A stretch of DNA of 15,100 bases from an uncultured Chloroflexota bacterium (GTDB taxonomy: Bacteria > Chloroflexota > Anaerolineae > Promineifilales > Promineifilaceae): contig CALFEW010001041.1 in the NCBI GenBank assembly GCA_937958365.1, forward strand, positions 1-15,100, written 5' to 3'. Positions 13,594 to 15,100 of this stretch are shown here, one piece after another (position 1 is the stretch's first letter; each line of letters opens with the position of its first letter). A program made the translations under genes and the position numbers. Below the pieces are notes generated by a model. That model was not told the origin of the DNA and searched no databases. It saw only the letters and a program-made list of their open reading frames with translations.

Positions 13594-13639
13594 GGGTTGG
13601 TTGGTATGTTGGATGGTTAGCCAACATACCAACCAACCC
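13594..13639. repeat. Perfect 19-bp inverted repeat (long hairpin)
   Basis: Arms GGGTTGGTTGGTATGTTGG (13594-13612) and its exact complement (13621-13639) enclose an 8-base loop. It lies between the stop of the secreted protein (13648) and the start of the oxidoreductase (13569), both on the minus strand. No long T-run follows on either strand, so a standard intrinsic terminator is unlikely; it may stabilise the upstream mRNA 3' end or be an interspersed repeat. Confidence 0.75.
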
Positions 13640-13647
13640 ACGTCAAA

Positions 13648-15099
13648 TTACTTTGCAAGAATCGGCAGCATTATAGCATGAGGGATGTCAATTGCCTGAT
13701 CCGTGCCAATGTCGGCGGTGGGATGGGGCGCTTCCAGGTTGCCGGCGAGGTCGCGGGCCTGGCTGCGGAAGTAGTAGATTTGGCCGGGAGTGGGCAGTGT
13801 GAAGACGTAACCGCGTTGGTTAGTCTCGGTTAGCCAGCGGGTCCAACCGGCATCGCCGGCCGCCTGATAATCAACGGTGTAAGCGGTTACACCGGACAGC
13901 GCATCTTGCCCGCTCCAGGTGATCAGGTAGGTGGCAGGCGTGGCGGTGAGGGTGTAAACGGCCGTTACCCCCGATTCCGGCGGCGTGCTGTCCAGGCCAA
14001 AATAGCCCGCCTGCGACGTGACGGTAGAAGTCAGGCCGGGCAGGGGCGGCGTAAAATCAACCGTCACCCGCCAGTAAAGGCGGGCGTAATCCTGAGTCAG
14101 CGTGATTGTGTGGCTGGTCGCCGAACCATTGATGGTTTCGCTGGCGACGGGCTGGTTGAAGGCCGCATCCGTGGCGATTTCTACCAGGCTGCTTTGCACG
14201 TCGTCAATTTCCGCCAACTGCCAGCTAAAGCCGACGGCGCGGTTGTTTTGCCAGCTTGCATTGGCGGGCGTGACAATTTGCGCCTGCGGGTTAAACATGA
14301 TGCTTGCCTGGTCGGTGCGCATGTCGCCGCCGCTGGCTGCTTCCACGTTGCCGGCCTCATCTACCGCCTGGCTGCGCAGCCAGTACAGGGCGGCGGGATT
14401 GGGCGGGGTGAAAACGGCCGTTGTCTCCGTGGTGTTTGCCAGCAGCGTGGTCCAGGTTGCTTCCCCTTCCGCCCGGTATTCAACGGTGTAGCGGCTCACG
14501 CCGGACAGTGCGTCGGTTCCCTGCCAGAACACATCGAAGTAACCGGCGACCACGTGGTGGCGCAGTTCGGTCACGCTGGATTCCGGCGGCGTGGCGTCCA
14601 GGGCAAACGAAGCGGTTGGCGAAGTGGATAACACGCCGCCCTGGTTGGTCGCCTTGACGCGCCAATACAAAACCGGGTAATCCTGGGCAAAGGTATGGCT
14701 GAAACTGGTAACGGCCGTCGGCCAGCTTTGCGCCGCGATCACATGGGTAAACGCAGCATCCGTCGCCACTTCTACCTGGGTGGATTGGACCAGCGTGGGC
14801 GCGTTGAACTCCCAGGAGAAATCAACCGCAGCCTGATTGACCCATACGCCATTGGCCGGCGACATACCGCTGATGGTTATTTCTGTCACCCGCCGGAAGC
14901 GCACGTCGTCGAACCAGACGCCGACGCCATCGTCGGTGGTTGTCAGGTCGCTCAGGTAGACGGTCGTGCCAGACCCGGCAGGCAGGTTAAACGTCCCCAA
15001 AGACATCCACAGCCCCACATTGTCGTCATGGCTGACGACAACGGTTTCGGCGATGCCATCGTGCCGCACTTCGTAGCGCGCTCCGTTGGTTTCGGAATT
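13648..15099 (-). CDS. Large secreted multidomain protein, C-terminal part
   Basis: The frame is open to the right edge of the window, so the N-terminus lies outside; about 483 residues are visible. The first 70 look like a golvesin C-terminal-like beta-sandwich (YEVRHDG, SLGTFNLPAGSGTTVYLSD, VWFDDVRF). Then come two copies of a roughly 200-residue double module. Each has a beta-sandwich of the type PAN-xW-N--AV-FSW…EIATDAAF…YWRV…LDxTPPES, and a fibronectin-III-like unit W-G-DALSGV--YTV-Y-A-GxA-W…RSQAxDxAGN-EA. The chain ends in IPHAIMLPILAK, a short hydrophobic-basic tail. In this architecture the unseen N-terminal part commonly carries a peptidase or other exoenzyme, but none is visible here. 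It has three ACGGCCGT copies, all coding Thr-Ala-Val. Confidence 0.82.
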   Translation of the reverse strand, partial: NSETNGARYEVRHDGIAETVVVSHDDNVGLWMSLGTFNLPAGSGTTVYLSDLTTTDDGVGVWFDDVRFRRVTEITISGMSPANGVWVNQAAVDFSWEFNAPTLVQSTQVEVATDAAFTHVIAAQSWPTAVTSFSHTFAQDYPVLYWRVKATNQGGVLSTSPTASFALDATPPESSVTELRHHVVAGYFDVFWQGTDALSGVSRYTVEYRAEGEATWTTLLANTTETTAVFTPPNPAALYWLRSQAVDEAGNVEAASGGDMRTDQASIMFNPQAQIVTPANASWQNNRAVGFSWQLAEIDDVQSSLVEIATDAAFNQPVASETINGSATSHTITLTQDYARLYWRVTVDFTPPLPGLTSTVTSQAGYFGLDSTPPESGVTAVYTLTATPATYLITWSGQDALSGVTAYTVDYQAAGDAGWTRWLTETNQRGYVFTLPTPGQIYYFRSQARDLAGNLEAPHPTADIGTDQAIDIPHAIMLPILAK

Positions 15100-15100
15100 G

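Noticed and set aside
13671..13691. Perfect TATAAT and TTGACA hexamers on the minus strand near the end of the secreted protein.
   Set aside because: Only 9 bases separate them, and they lie in coding sequence for the conserved tail; not a workable promoter.

Overview
The window looks like chromosomal DNA from a free-living, respiring member of the Chloroflexota, probably the Anaerolineae side of the phylum. This is inferred from gene order, from a quinol:cytochrome c complex with a b6-type cytochrome b, and from a large secreted protein ending in the hydrophobic-plus-basic tail (…HAIMLPILAK) that I associate with Chloroflexota exoproteins. No database search was possible, so the taxon is a reasoned guess. 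There are no phage, transposase, CRISPR or plasmid genes.

Layout. Bases 1-1324 hold the 3' end of atpC (F1 epsilon subunit) closely followed by mreB, closed by a hairpin terminator shared with the convergent gene rex (1413-2030, minus). Rex reads the NADH/NAD+ ratio, and a near-consensus Rex operator lies over its own promoter. Divergent from rex, a GT4 glycosyltransferase (2236-3381) is followed by argS and dcd, then a tRNA-Val(UAC) gene with its own promoter. Bases 6055-9379 hold the main metabolic unit: Rieske protein, a one-piece cytochrome b with b6-type heme spacing and a long hydrophilic C-terminal extension, and a membrane-anchored diheme cytochrome c. An A/T-rich upstream region has a good promoter and a 12-bp tandem repeat, and a strong bidirectional terminator ends the unit.

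The second half is lineage-specific. A roughly 100-bp imperfect palindrome (9471-9569) follows the terminator. Two minus-strand genes come next: a secreted, membrane-anchored zinc-ribbon protein and a small cytosolic zinc-ribbon protein. Divergent from them are two tandem paralogous genes of unknown function (11046-11621, 11719-12303). Converging on these is an FAD-dependent geranylgeranyl-reductase-like oxidoreductase, preceded by a perfect 19-bp inverted repeat, and then the 3' part of a large secreted multidomain protein with two copies of a fibronectin-III-like double module.

The most striking signal is in no single gene. The palindromic octamer ACGGCCGT occurs at least 22 times in 15.1 kb (about 0.2-0.4 expected by chance), always inside coding sequence and in all three codon phases, nine times as AACGGCCGTT. 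It is absent from 6484-9621, which covers most of the cytochrome complex genes. This resembles the HIP1 situation in cyanobacteria and deserves a genome-wide look.
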